From positions 1-64,000 of the forward strand of contig JAFYPP010000041.1 of NCBI GenBank assembly GCA_017559995.1: DNA of 64,000 nucleotides, read 5' to 3'. The notes under the pieces are model-generated. The model saw only the letters and a list, made by a program, of their open reading frames with translations, was not told the DNA's origin and searched no databases. The position numbers and the translations under genes were made by a program. The DNA is from Clostridia bacterium. Its GTDB lineage: Bacteria; Bacillota; Clostridia; Oscillospirales; Butyricicoccaceae. This document shows, piece by piece, positions 37,380-45,056 of this stretch (the first letter of the stretch is position 1; every line of letters begins with the position of its first letter).

Positions 37380-37954
37380 ACTTCCTCAAACCGCAGCACA
37401 CGCTGCTGCGTAACGATATATTTCATAGTTTGGTCATGGGGTTCGGCGGGAACGGAGGGCAGTAAAAACGCCTCCAGACACAGTGCCGCATGGCTGCAGC
37501 TTGCCCGTTCCAAAAAGCGGTCGTAGTAACCGCCCCCCTGCCCCAGACGGGATCCGTCCTCGCCGCAGCCTACCGCGGGGATCACCGCGAACTCCACAGT
37601 TTCGGGATCGACGGCACGCAATTCCGCCGGCGGCTCCAGAATTCCCTTCATGCCGGGAACCAGCTGCGCAAGGGATGTGATGGGCACGCAATCCATCACG
37701 CCGTGTGCCCTGCCTCGGGGCACCAGCACCTGTTTTCCCAGGGACAGCAGCCGCTCGATCAGGCGGTGTGTTTCCACCTCACCACCGTAGGACACGTAAC
37801 AGAACACCGTCTGCGCGCGCTGCAGTTCCGGAAGCTCCAGCAGCCGGGCGCAAAGTTGCGCGCTTTCCCGGAAAAGCACTTCCCGGTCCAACTCCCGCCG
37901 CATTTTTCGCAGATGGCTACGCAGCGCTGCTTTCTTTTCCGAAATCCGCTCCAT
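37376..37954 (-). CDS. fau: 5-formyltetrahydrofolate cyclo-ligase
   Basis: Returns 5-formyl-THF to the active folate pool as 5,10-methenyl-THF using ATP. The N-terminal basic helix (KKAALRSHLRKMRREL) and the substrate loop with GCGEDGSRLGQGGGYYDRFL are diagnostic. 192 residues. ATG at 37954 follows GAGGA by 5 bases and lies 8 bases after the GNAT stop. Located a few genes after thyX, another folate-dependent enzyme, which fits a folate/thymidylate theme. Confidence 0.93.
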   Translation of the reverse strand: MERISEKKAALRSHLRKMRRELDREVLFRESAQLCARLLELPELQRAQTVFCYVSYGGEVETHRLIERLLSLGKQVLVPRGRAHGVMDCVPITSLAQLVPGMKGILEPPAELRAVDPETVEFAVIPAVGCGEDGSRLGQGGGYYDRFLERASCSHAALCLEAFLLPSVPAEPHDQTMKYIVTQQRVLRFEEV

Positions 37955-37962
37955 AGGTGTCC

Positions 37963-38748
37963 TCAATTGTACATTAGATTCAAAAAACAGGGATTTTGTT
38001 CCACGATTTTTTTCGCGTCATCGTTGAGCGGCCTGACGCTTCCCATAGGGCGGCGATCCGCGTCGGGGACGGTACGGAAGGGTCTGTCCGGCTGGATCTC
38101 CGCCGCAAGCGCGGCGGCCTCCGGGCCCACGGCCTCCAGAATGCCCCTCTCGTCGGCAAAGGCATAGGCCACGACGGCGCCATTCCGCTCCAGCACCTTT
38201 GCCCCGGTGCCGAACAGTTCCAGCTGCAGCGTCCAGTGACGGGCGTCACGGTGTCCGTGCAGGAACCCGGTAGCGGCGGCTTTGTACAGTGTGTTCAGCA
38301 CGGGGATATCATCGGCGGAAGCCACACGGACGATCCCTTTGGACGCTGCCGCTTCCGGCACGCCCGTGCCGATGCAGAAGGCCGGCTTGTAGCCAAACCG
38401 GGCATAATACGCCAAAAGGCTGTCCTCCTGGGTGATGAGCACGCTGAAATCGTGCCCCCGTCGGCGGCCCTCCCGGGCGGCCAGTTCAAGCAGACCGGCC
38501 ATCAGCCCCTTCCCCTGCTCTTCCGGCAGGGTCGACGCGGCGTAAATGTAATGAGCATCAAACAGCCGTTCTCCCAACCGCATTGCGCAGGGGATCATCT
38601 GGAGGGACGCGATAATGCGCCCGTCTTTCCGCACATTCAGCGTATTTTCCGGCGTGTACAGGTTGTCAAACACCCAGTTCCAGAAATCCGGCTCATCTTC
38701 GGGAAAACAGGCCTGATACAGCGCCAGAAGCTGTTCCCGGTCGGTCAT
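37963..38748 (-). CDS. GNAT-family N-acetyltransferase
   Basis: Cytoplasmic acyl-CoA-dependent acetyltransferase of unknown substrate. The acetyl-CoA loop is AASTLPEEQGKGLMAGLLEL near residue 75, followed by FSVLITQEDSLLAYYARFGY. 261 residues suggests a GNAT domain plus a C-terminal extension, as in Eis/sterol-carrier-like types. Overlaps tmk by ATGA, so strictly co-translated. No clue to its target beyond this folate/thymidylate operon. Confidence 0.85.
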   Translation of the reverse strand: MTDREQLLALYQACFPEDEPDFWNWVFDNLYTPENTLNVRKDGRIIASLQMIPCAMRLGERLFDAHYIYAASTLPEEQGKGLMAGLLELAAREGRRRGHDFSVLITQEDSLLAYYARFGYKPAFCIGTGVPEAAASKGIVRVASADDIPVLNTLYKAAATGFLHGHRDARHWTLQLELFGTGAKVLERNGAVVAYAFADERGILEAVGPEAAALAAEIQPDRPFRTVPDADRRPMGSVRPLNDDAKKIVEQNPCFLNLMYN

Positions 38749-39407
38749 TTTTTCAGTTCTCCAAAAACGATCTCCAGAATATCACGGTTGATATCCTCGA
38801 TCGACCGGATCTTCCCGTTTTCTGCACAGGAGACCCGATGCCAGCCGTACTGTTCACAGACCTTCAGCGCCCGCTGGTGGCAGCGGACAAGGTACTCGTG
38901 ATCCAGTTCGTGAATATCGCCGGTCTCACCCTGCCGCTTTTCCAGCATCTGAAAGGACACCTCCGGCGGCATATCCAGGAAGATCACGCAGGTAGGCGCG
39001 GGCAGACCCAACAGATTGTATTCATAGTCAAACAGCCACTCGGTAAAGGGCACCAGCTGCTCCTCCGGAAGTTTGGAGGACTGGTGCACCGCGTTGGAGG
39101 TGGTGTATCGGTCACAGAAAATGACCTTGTCCCCTTCCCAATCCTTCTGCCAGTCGGTCTTGAAAGAGGCGTACCGGTCAGCGGCGTAAAACGTAGAGGC
39201 GGCATAGGGATTCACGTCCTCCGGGTGGGTGCCGAAATCACCACGCAGGTACATCCGCACCAGCATGGAGCTGTCATCCTTGTACCGGGGGAAGGTCAGC
39301 CGTTTTACATCTGCGCCCGACGCTACGATGGCCTCATAGGTCAGCTGCGCCTGGGTGGATTTTCCGCTGCCGTCGGTGCCTTCAATGACGATCAGGTGAC
39401 GGCTCAT
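38745..39407 (-). CDS. tmk: Thymidylate kinase (dTMP kinase)
   Basis: Phosphorylates dTMP to dTDP with ATP. P-loop IEGTDGSGKSTQAQL at the N-terminus, DRY motif in IFCDRYTTSNAVHQ, and LDMPPEVSFQMLEKRQ. 220 residues. Slightly unusual in the stretch KRLTFPRYKDDSSMLVRMYL, typical of a clostridial subgroup. It overlaps thyX by ATGA, so the enzyme making dTMP and the one using it are translated together. Confidence 0.9.
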   Translation of the reverse strand: MSRHLIVIEGTDGSGKSTQAQLTYEAIVASGADVKRLTFPRYKDDSSMLVRMYLRGDFGTHPEDVNPYAASTFYAADRYASFKTDWQKDWEGDKVIFCDRYTTSNAVHQSSKLPEEQLVPFTEWLFDYEYNLLGLPAPTCVIFLDMPPEVSFQMLEKRQGETGDIHELDHEYLVRCHQRALKVCEQYGWHRVSCAENGKIRSIEDINRDILEIVFGELKK

Positions 39408-40171
39408 AAGCTGGCGCTCCGTTCACGGACTTCCTTTGCCTGACCGCAGGTCATCTTGCCCTCGGGACAGGCGCCGTACAGACAGGCGGGACCGGCCTTT
39501 TTAAACAGCGTGGGCGCTGCCTCACGGCACAGCTTCAGCATAGCCCATGCCAGTTCCCGGATCTCCCACTGGGCACGGTTACAGCAGCGCAGCTGGAAGA
39601 AATTGTACAGGCTGCGGGCGTTCATCGTGACCACCATCTTGGTTTCGCAGGCGTTGGGCAGCACGTAGCGGGCGTCCTCAATGGCCATCTTTTCGGCACG
39701 GCGCTTGGCTTCCTTTTCAGGCACGCCCTGCGCCACCAGATCGGCGGTATGCCGGGCCTGCAGGGTGTCGGCCAGTTCCAGATAATTGCGGTGGCAGTCA
39801 GCCATAGCCTGCTGGTACTTTTCATTGGCGGCGGGATCCTTGGCGATCTCGGGCGGCGTAATAAAGGTAAAAACGCCTTCCTTCAGCTTCACGTACCGCT
39901 GGGACTGCACGCTGTAGGAAGCGATGCGGTGACGGGTGATCTGCGCCAGCAGGCTGCGGGAAACGCCTTCAATGGCAAAGGTAAAAGATGCGTGTTCAAT
40001 GGGGCTGGCGTGACCGATCTCGGTCAGCATATCCAGAAAACCCTCGGTTTTTTCGGGGGTCAGACCCTCCATGATGGTCTCCGCATCGGAGGAAGAATAG
40101 CAGATCTTGGCTGCAGCGGCGATGGTTTTTTCAGGGTCAGGTGTATAGGCGATCAACTTTACATTCAGCAT
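39404..40171 (-). CDS. thyX: Flavin-dependent thymidylate synthase
   Basis: Methylates dUMP to dTMP using methylene-THF, FAD and NADPH, releasing THF rather than DHF. The ThyX motif RHRIASYSVQSQRY (family RHRxxSxxxxSxRY) lies near residue 80, preceded by IEHASFTFAIEGVSR. 255 residues. GAGGAGG lies 8 bases before the ATG, which is 1 base after the tagA stop. The genome may lack ThyA; the window cannot tell. Confidence 0.95.
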   Translation of the reverse strand: MLNVKLIAYTPDPEKTIAAAAKICYSSSDAETIMEGLTPEKTEGFLDMLTEIGHASPIEHASFTFAIEGVSRSLLAQITRHRIASYSVQSQRYVKLKEGVFTFITPPEIAKDPAANEKYQQAMADCHRNYLELADTLQARHTADLVAQGVPEKEAKRRAEKMAIEDARYVLPNACETKMVVTMNARSLYNFFQLRCCNRAQWEIRELAWAMLKLCREAAPTLFKKAGPACLYGACPEGKMTCGQAKEVRERSASL

Positions 40172-40172
40172 T

Positions 40173-40898
40173 TTACTTTCCTCCTCTAATTCTCCAAGCC
40201 ACTGCGTCCAGCAGATACAGCGGCAGTTTGATCATTCTTCTCCAGCGCTGGGGTTCCTTCACCAGACGGTACAGCCACTCCAGACCGTACTTCTGGAAAA
40301 ACTCCGGTGCCCGCTGCACGTTGCCGGCCAGCACGTCCATACTGCCGCCAAGACCGGCCATCACAGGCACTTCCAGTTCGGCATCGTGGGTCTCCATGAA
40401 ATACTCCTGCTTGGGAGCGCCTAGGCACACCAGCAAAGCGTCGGGATGCGCGGCGTTGATAGCTTCCACAACGGGGCCTTCCTCTTTGAAGTAACCGTCG
40501 TGGGTGCCGGCGATTTTCAGGCCGGGATAGGTCTCCTGCAGCTTTTGCGCCGCCTTTTCGGCAACGCCGGGCTTTGCTCCCAGCAGAAACAGGCTCTTTC
40601 CTTCCTGCGCCATGGCCGCCGCCAGCGCCTGGGCGAAGCCAACGCCGGTGACACGGCCTACCATGCGATCGCCGATGATTTTGGATGCCAGCACCACCGA
40701 GATACCGTCAGCCAGCACCAGCTGGGACGTGTTGAGGATATTCAGAAAACGGGGATTTTTCTTGGCTTCCAGGGCGAACTCGGCATTGGGCGTCACCACA
40801 CGGCACCGGCTGCGGGCCGCGATATGGCCCATGGCAGTGCCGACGGCTTCCTCCATGGTAATGTTGTCAAATGTAATGGTCATGACTTGTTTTTTCAA
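40173..40898 (-). CDS. tagA: WecG/TagA/CpsF-family glycosyltransferase
   Basis: Transfers N-acetylmannosamine from UDP-ManNAc to undecaprenyl-PP-GlcNAc in making the teichoic-acid or capsular linkage unit. Family pattern: VVTPNAEFALEAKKNP, LADGISVVLASK, RVTGVGF, LFLLGAKPGVAEKAA, LLVCLGAPKQEYFM and GGSMDVLAGNVQRAPEFFQK. 241 residues. Start is TTG at 40898 with AAGGGG about 11 bases upstream; ATG at 40883 is the alternative but lacks a ribosome-binding site. It uses the products of tagO and wecB at 17-19 kb. Confidence 0.92.
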   Translation of the reverse strand: MKKQVMTITFDNITMEEAVGTAMGHIAARSRCRVVTPNAEFALEAKKNPRFLNILNTSQLVLADGISVVLASKIIGDRMVGRVTGVGFAQALAAAMAQEGKSLFLLGAKPGVAEKAAQKLQETYPGLKIAGTHDGYFKEEGPVVEAINAAHPDALLVCLGAPKQEYFMETHDAELEVPVMAGLGGSMDVLAGNVQRAPEFFQKYGLEWLYRLVKEPQRWRRMIKLPLYLLDAVAWRIRGGK

Positions 40899-40939
40899 TG
40901 AAAAACACGCCCCTTCCGCACTTTCTCTTAATCTAAAGA

Positions 40940-40968
40940 TTATAGCAGAAATCGCATCCTAAAACAAG
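40940..40968 (-). promoter_or_regulatory. Promoter of the tagA-thyX-...-U32 operon
   Basis: Minus-strand TTGTTT (40963-40968), 17-bp spacer, TATAAT (40940-40945). The -35 lies in the T-rich tail of the upstream gene's terminator. Confidence 0.7.
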
Positions 40969-40996
40969 CGAAAAAGCCGCCAAAAAGGCGGCTTTC
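40960..40996 (-). terminator. Terminator of the 41004 CPBP gene
   Basis: Minus strand AAAGCCGCC pairs with GGCGGCTTT (40988-40996 and 40974-40982), loop TTTTT, followed by TTCGCTTGTTTT. Confidence 0.85.
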
Positions 40997-41003
40997 GAAG
41001 AAT

Positions 41004-41831
41004 TTATTCTTTTGGCGCGGTTCGGAAACTGATGCCGTACAGGGACAGCAGCAGCACGAAAGCGCTGGCCAGAAACACAAAGGTAACAGTGGCCGTGTCC
41101 TCGCTGTATCGCTCCGCAAACCAGGTGAACAGATAAGACGAACCGTTAAAGGCGCTGTGCATCACGATGCAGGGCCAGAGGCTGTCGCTGCGCTTGCGCA
41201 CATAGCCCAAAACACAGCCGATCAAGCCGCTGTAAAGCATCCAAAGCAGGGTGTTGTGGGTGCTGCCGAACAGCATGGCCTGAAACACCACGGCGAATCC
41301 CGCGGGCACAACCAGGCACAGGGCATCGTAGATCACACCGCGGAACAGCAGTTCCTCCACCAGCGGCGCCATCAGTACTACCGCAAGGAAATCGATCACC
41401 GGTTTGTCCGTAGTCAACGTCGAAGAGCTCTCCACATAGCTTTCCACCATGGCCTCCGGCCAGGGGAGGCTGTTGACGGCGATGGACGCCCAGAAGGACA
41501 GCGCCACACCAGCGGCCAACGCCAGCACCACAATGGGCATCCGTGTGGGTCTTGCGATGCCGGTAAACTCGCCAAAGGTACGCTTGCGTGCCTTCGCCAT
41601 CAGCCACAGGCCCACCAGTGTCACGAAACCGGAGATCAGCAGGATCTCGGTCTGGTGGGCAAGCATAATATCCAGCATCAAAGCGTCTGCCTGCTCCATG
41701 GTCATACCCTCCTGAAACAGCGCGCCGCCGTTCAGGAATACCACGGCAAAGGAAACCACCGTCTGGGACAGCAGCATAAGAAGCATACAGAGAACGATCA
41801 AAAAGAACGGATTTTTTCTGGTTTCTTTCAT
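41004..41831 (-). CDS. CPBP-family intramembrane protease
   Basis: Polytopic membrane protein with about 7-8 hydrophobic segments and CPBP motifs EELLFRGVIYDAL, STHNTLLWMLYSG and HSAFNGSSYLF. 275 residues. Only part-similar to the CPBP gene at 36.5 kb. It stands alone with its own promoter (41863-41892) and terminator, divergent from nth. Substrate unknown; members act in prenyl-protein processing, bacteriocin immunity or signalling. Confidence 0.88.
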   Translation of the reverse strand: MKETRKNPFFLIVLCMLLMLLSQTVVSFAVVFLNGGALFQEGMTMEQADALMLDIMLAHQTEILLISGFVTLVGLWLMAKARKRTFGEFTGIARPTRMPIVVLALAAGVALSFWASIAVNSLPWPEAMVESYVESSSTLTTDKPVIDFLAVVLMAPLVEELLFRGVIYDALCLVVPAGFAVVFQAMLFGSTHNTLLWMLYSGLIGCVLGYVRKRSDSLWPCIVMHSAFNGSSYLFTWFAERYSEDTATVTFVFLASAFVLLLSLYGISFRTAPKE

Positions 41832-41862
41832 GGGTAAACCTCGGTTTCTTTGTTCTTTTGCT

Positions 41863-41892
41863 ATTATAATACAAGTCTTGCACGATTTTCAA
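41863..41892 (-). promoter_or_regulatory. Promoter of the 41004 CPBP gene
   Basis: Minus-strand TTGAAA (41887-41892), 18-bp spacer, TATAAT (41863-41868); it interleaves with the divergent nth promoter. Confidence 0.7.
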
Positions 41893-41906
41893 TCATTCGG
41901 TATAAT
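41878..41906 (+). promoter_or_regulatory. Promoter of nth
   Basis: TTGCAC (41878-41883), 17-bp spacer, TATAAT (41901-41906). Confidence 0.75.
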
Positions 41907-41941
41907 AGATTTATAAACATTCTGCAAACAGAGGTGAGCCC

Positions 41942-42601
41942 ATGACCAAAAAAGAAAAAGGCGCCGAGGTCGTGCGTATTTTGAAGGAACATTATCCGGA
42001 CACCTGCTCGCTGGATGCCAAAAAGCCCTATGAACTGCTGTTCGCCACCCGCCTGTCCGCCCAGTGCACCGACGCCCGGGTCAACCTGGTAACAGCCGTC
42101 CTGTTCGACCGCTTCCCCACGCTGGAGTCCCTGGCTTCGGCTGATTTAGAGGAAATTTGTGAGATCGTCAAGCCCTGCGGCCTGTTCCGCACCAAGGCAA
42201 ACGACATCAAAAACGCCTCGATCATGCTGCTGGAGCAGTATGGCGGTGTGGTGCCCGACACCATGGAGGAGCTGCTCAAGCTTCCGGGTATTGGCAGAAA
42301 AACCGCCAACCTCATTCTTTCGGACGTTTACGGACATCCTGCCATCGTGGCCGATACCCACTGTATCCGTATCAGCAACAAGCTGGGTCTGACCACCAAG
42401 GATTGCGGAAAGGATCCCTACAAGGTGGAAATGGCACTGAAGAAAGTTATTGAACCCACCGAGCAGGCCAGCCTGTGCCACCGCTTCGTCCATTTCGGCC
42501 GGGATATCTGCACCGCCCGCAGCCCGCAATGCGGCATCTGTCCGCTGAATCACCTGTGCGCCGAACATCTCGCCAATGAAAAAAAGGCCAAGAAAGCATA
42601 A
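41942..42601 (+). CDS. nth: Endonuclease III
   Basis: DNA glycosylase/AP-lyase removing oxidised pyrimidines. Helix-hairpin-helix LPGIGRKTANLILSD with catalytic lysine, then catalytic aspartate in AIVADTHCIRISNKLGL. The C-terminal [4Fe-4S] cluster is complete (C-x6-C-x2-C-x5-C in CTARSPQCGICPLNHLC). 219 residues. GAGGTG precedes the ATG. Monocistronic, with its own promoter and a strong terminator. Confidence 0.95.
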   Translation: MTKKEKGAEVVRILKEHYPDTCSLDAKKPYELLFATRLSAQCTDARVNLVTAVLFDRFPTLESLASADLEEICEIVKPCGLFRTKANDIKNASIMLLEQYGGVVPDTMEELLKLPGIGRKTANLILSDVYGHPAIVADTHCIRISNKLGLTTKDCGKDPYKVEMALKKVIEPTEQASLCHRFVHFGRDICTARSPQCGICPLNHLCAEHLANEKKAKKA

Positions 42602-42644
42602 CGGTCACAGGAAAATCCCACCACCCGCGTTCCAACGCTGTACC

Positions 42645-42689
42645 CCGCGCCGACCCTGTCATTCCATGGGTTGGCGCGGTTTTCTTTTT
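42645..42689 (+). terminator. Terminator of nth
   Basis: CCGCGCCGACCC (42645-42656) pairs with GGGTTGGCGCGG (42668-42679; one G-U), followed by TTTTCTTTTTG. Confidence 0.85.
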
Positions 42690-42705
42690 GTCACTGTTTT
42701 GTAAC
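42689..42705 (+). promoter_or_regulatory. WalR-like box upstream of the SleB-domain gene
   Basis: TGTCAC (42689-42694), exactly five bases, TGTAAC (42700-42705): one mismatch to TGTWAH-N5-TGTWAH. It lies about 30 bases upstream of the -35. Confidence 0.5.
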
Positions 42706-42733
42706 AACTCTGCCAAATGGAAAATCTTGTGGG

Positions 42734-42763
42734 TTGCCCCTTCCCTGCCGCAGCCGTTATGAT
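42734..42763 (+). promoter_or_regulatory. Candidate promoter of the SleB-domain gene
   Basis: TTGCCC (42734-42739), 18-bp spacer, TATGAT (42758-42763); GAAGGAGG and the ATG follow. Confidence 0.5.
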
Positions 42764-42786
42764 AGCGGCATGAAGGAGGACAACTT

Positions 42787-43593
42787 ATGAAACTTCGCAC
42801 ATTGATCGCGGCCTTGGCCGTCACGGCAGGCCTGGCCGCCGGCACCCATGCCAACGCCGCGCTGGCGGTGGACGTCCACTATAACGACTGGGATATGCCC
42901 ATCACCGGAAAGCTCATAGACGGGACCACCTACGTTCCCCTGCGGCAATTTTTCACGCAGCTTGGCGGTTCCTGGGTCACCTGGAACACCGAATCCCGCA
43001 GTGCCACGGTAAAGGGCAACGCCAGCGCGACCTTTTATCTGGACAGCAGCGCCGCGCGGTACAACGGAACGGAGCAGACCCTCACCGGGCGAACCTTCGC
43101 GGTAAACGGCACCATGTACGTCCCCCTCCGTGGGCTGGCCGGCGTGTTGCACTGTGATATTACTTACGACGGCGCCGCCCGGCGTGTGACCCTCTCCACA
43201 CCGGAAGAAACCGCTTCGAACAATGACGCGGTCTATTGGCTGGCCCGGATCATCGAAGCCGAAAGCGGCGCGGAGCCGTACCGGGGAAAACTTGCCGTAG
43301 GCAACGTGATCCTCAACCGTGTGAAAAGCGCCGATTTCCCCAACAGCATTTACGGGGTCATCTTTGACCGCAAAAACGGCGTCCAGTTCACGCCGGTAGC
43401 CAACGGCACCATTTACAACACCCCTTCCGAGGAGAGCGTCCGTGCCGCGAAAGACTGCCTTTCCGGCACGTCGGTGGTGGGCAACTGTCTGTACTTTTTC
43501 AACCCGAAAACCGCCACAAAAGCCGGATGGATCATCCAAAACTGCAGGTACTTCGCCTCCATCGGCAATCACGACTTCTACTTATCCAACTGA
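42787..43593 (+). CDS. Secreted cell-wall hydrolase: stalk domain plus SleB (Hydrolase_2) domain
   Basis: Predicted lytic transglycosylase acting on peptidoglycan or spore cortex. It has a signal peptide (residues 1-24, ending near THANA), a copper-amine-oxidase-like stalk domain (about 28-137: GTTYVPLRQFFTQLGG and GTMYVPLRGLAGVL), and a SleB-type catalytic domain (about 148-268: WLARIIEAESGAEPYRGKLA, VGNVILNRV, VQFTPVANGTI). The conserved glutamate in EAESGAE is the candidate catalytic residue. The usual SleB has a PG_binding_1 domain instead of a stalk. ypeB is 21 kb away. The WalR-like box upstream hints at vegetative use. Confidence 0.9.
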   Translation: MKLRTLIAALAVTAGLAAGTHANAALAVDVHYNDWDMPITGKLIDGTTYVPLRQFFTQLGGSWVTWNTESRSATVKGNASATFYLDSSAARYNGTEQTLTGRTFAVNGTMYVPLRGLAGVLHCDITYDGAARRVTLSTPEETASNNDAVYWLARIIEAESGAEPYRGKLAVGNVILNRVKSADFPNSIYGVIFDRKNGVQFTPVANGTIYNTPSEESVRAAKDCLSGTSVVGNCLYFFNPKTATKAGWIIQNCRYFASIGNHDFYLSN

Positions 43594-43596
43594 AAA

Positions 43597-43627
43597 AAGG
43601 CCTCCCACTTCCTGTGGGAGGCCCTTT
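43597..43627. terminator. Bidirectional terminator between SleB-domain gene and pepV
   Basis: GGCCTCCCAC (43599-43608) pairs with GTGGGAGGCC (43614-43623), preceded by A6 and followed by CTTTT. Confidence 0.85.
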
Positions 43628-43637
43628 TCAATATCGT

Positions 43638-45041
43638 TTACTTGCAGAGTTCCAGAATGATCTGGGTGAACATCTTGGCGCTGATCATCAGCTCCTCGAT
43701 GACGGCGAACTCATCGGCGCCGTGCATACGGTTGTCGGTACCGGGCATAGCGCAGCCGAAGGCAACGCCGCCCTCGATGCTGTGGACGTAAGTACCGCCG
43801 CCGATGGCGAGGCACTCGCCCTTCAGGCCGGTGTAGGACTCATAGGTGCGCAGCAGGGTCTGCACCAGGGGAGAATCCTCGGGCGTGTAGTGGGGAGCGC
43901 CCATACGGTTGCGGGCGATGAACTCGAAGCCGCACTCGGCAAACTTCTTCTCCACCACCTGCTTGACGTTCTCTTCGGTGGCGCAGATGGGGCAGCGGCT
44001 GTCAAACTGGGCCTCAAAGCCGGTGAGGGTGTACTGCAGCTTGCTGAACACCAGGGTCAGCTTGCCGGACAGTTCGTCCTCGATATTGACGCCCATACCG
44101 GCACCGTAGTTGTCGCCAAAGGGGAACAGACGAGCCATATCGCACAGCGCCTTCTGTCCGCGGGACTGTGCCATAGGCAGATCGGCCAGCAGGCCGACCA
44201 TGGCGATCTGTGCGTTCTTGCCGCCTTCGGGAGAAGCGGCGTGGGCGCTGACGCCCAGGGTGTGGATATGCACCAGGCCATCTTCTTCCACGCAGGTGAA
44301 CTCTACGCCGGTCTTTTCCTGATGGGCAGCGCACTTTTCGGCAACGGCAGCCAGAGCCAGGCCCTCCACCCAGGCGTCACATTCACGGGTGACGATATTG
44401 GTGGTGGTGCCGCCGCGGATGCAGGTGACACGGGGCAGAGCCTTATCCTCTTCCCACTTGGCGCCGAACACAGGCTTGTAGCCGCCCTTTTCGATATTGA
44501 TAACGGGATATTCCGCGTCGGGAGAGAAGCTCACGGGAGGAGCGGGTTCCTTGGGCAGATAGTAGTCCAGATCCTCGCTGCCGGTTTCCTCGGCGCTGCC
44601 CAGAATGATGCGGCAGCCCTTGGACAGTTCAGGCTCGATCTCACGGGCAGCCTTTGCGGCCCACAGAGCGACCACAGCGGGGCCCTTGTCGTCGGCAGAG
44701 CCGCGGCCGTAGATGCGGCCGTCCTGCACGGTACCCTGATAAGGCGGGAAGGTCCAGCCACTGCCCTCGCTGACCACGTCCACGTGCGCCAGAATGCCCA
44801 GATAGGCCTCCTTGTCGTTCATTTCGGCGCTGACGACATAGTTGTCAAAGTTCTTGGTGGTAAAGCCCATTTCCTCGGCCAGCTTCTTGCTCTCCATCAG
44901 GGCGTTGTAGGGGCCCTCACCAAACGGCATACCGGGCTTGGCTTCCTCACGTTCGCTCTTGATGGCGATCAGCCGGCAGATATCGGCGACGATCTGGTCC
45001 TGCTTGTCAGCAAAATAGGCTTCGATTTTTTCTCTGTACAT
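43638..45041 (-). CDS. pepV: PepV-family (Sapep) dipeptidase, M20 metallopeptidase
   Basis: Cytoplasmic di-metal dipeptidase that finishes peptide breakdown, and in some species trims D-Ala dipeptides. Motifs: LGILAHVDVV, GRGSADDKGPAVVALWA (metal Asp), GSAEETGSEDL (Glu-Glu pair), FSPDAEYPVINIEKG and C-terminal MPGTDNRMHGADEF. A lid domain is inserted at about 195-340. 467 residues is normal. Follows the radical SAM gene by 15 bases; the two are likely co-transcribed. Confidence 0.92.
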   Translation of the reverse strand: MYREKIEAYFADKQDQIVADICRLIAIKSEREEAKPGMPFGEGPYNALMESKKLAEEMGFTTKNFDNYVVSAEMNDKEAYLGILAHVDVVSEGSGWTFPPYQGTVQDGRIYGRGSADDKGPAVVALWAAKAAREIEPELSKGCRIILGSAEETGSEDLDYYLPKEPAPPVSFSPDAEYPVINIEKGGYKPVFGAKWEEDKALPRVTCIRGGTTTNIVTRECDAWVEGLALAAVAEKCAAHQEKTGVEFTCVEEDGLVHIHTLGVSAHAASPEGGKNAQIAMVGLLADLPMAQSRGQKALCDMARLFPFGDNYGAGMGVNIEDELSGKLTLVFSKLQYTLTGFEAQFDSRCPICATEENVKQVVEKKFAECGFEFIARNRMGAPHYTPEDSPLVQTLLRTYESYTGLKGECLAIGGGTYVHSIEGGVAFGCAMPGTDNRMHGADEFAVIEELMISAKMFTQIILELCK

Positions 45042-45056
45042 GGTCGTATTTCCTCC

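Noticed and set aside
36507-41831. Two CPBP protease genes as a recent duplication
   Set aside because: They share only the family motifs; the rest of the sequences differ clearly.
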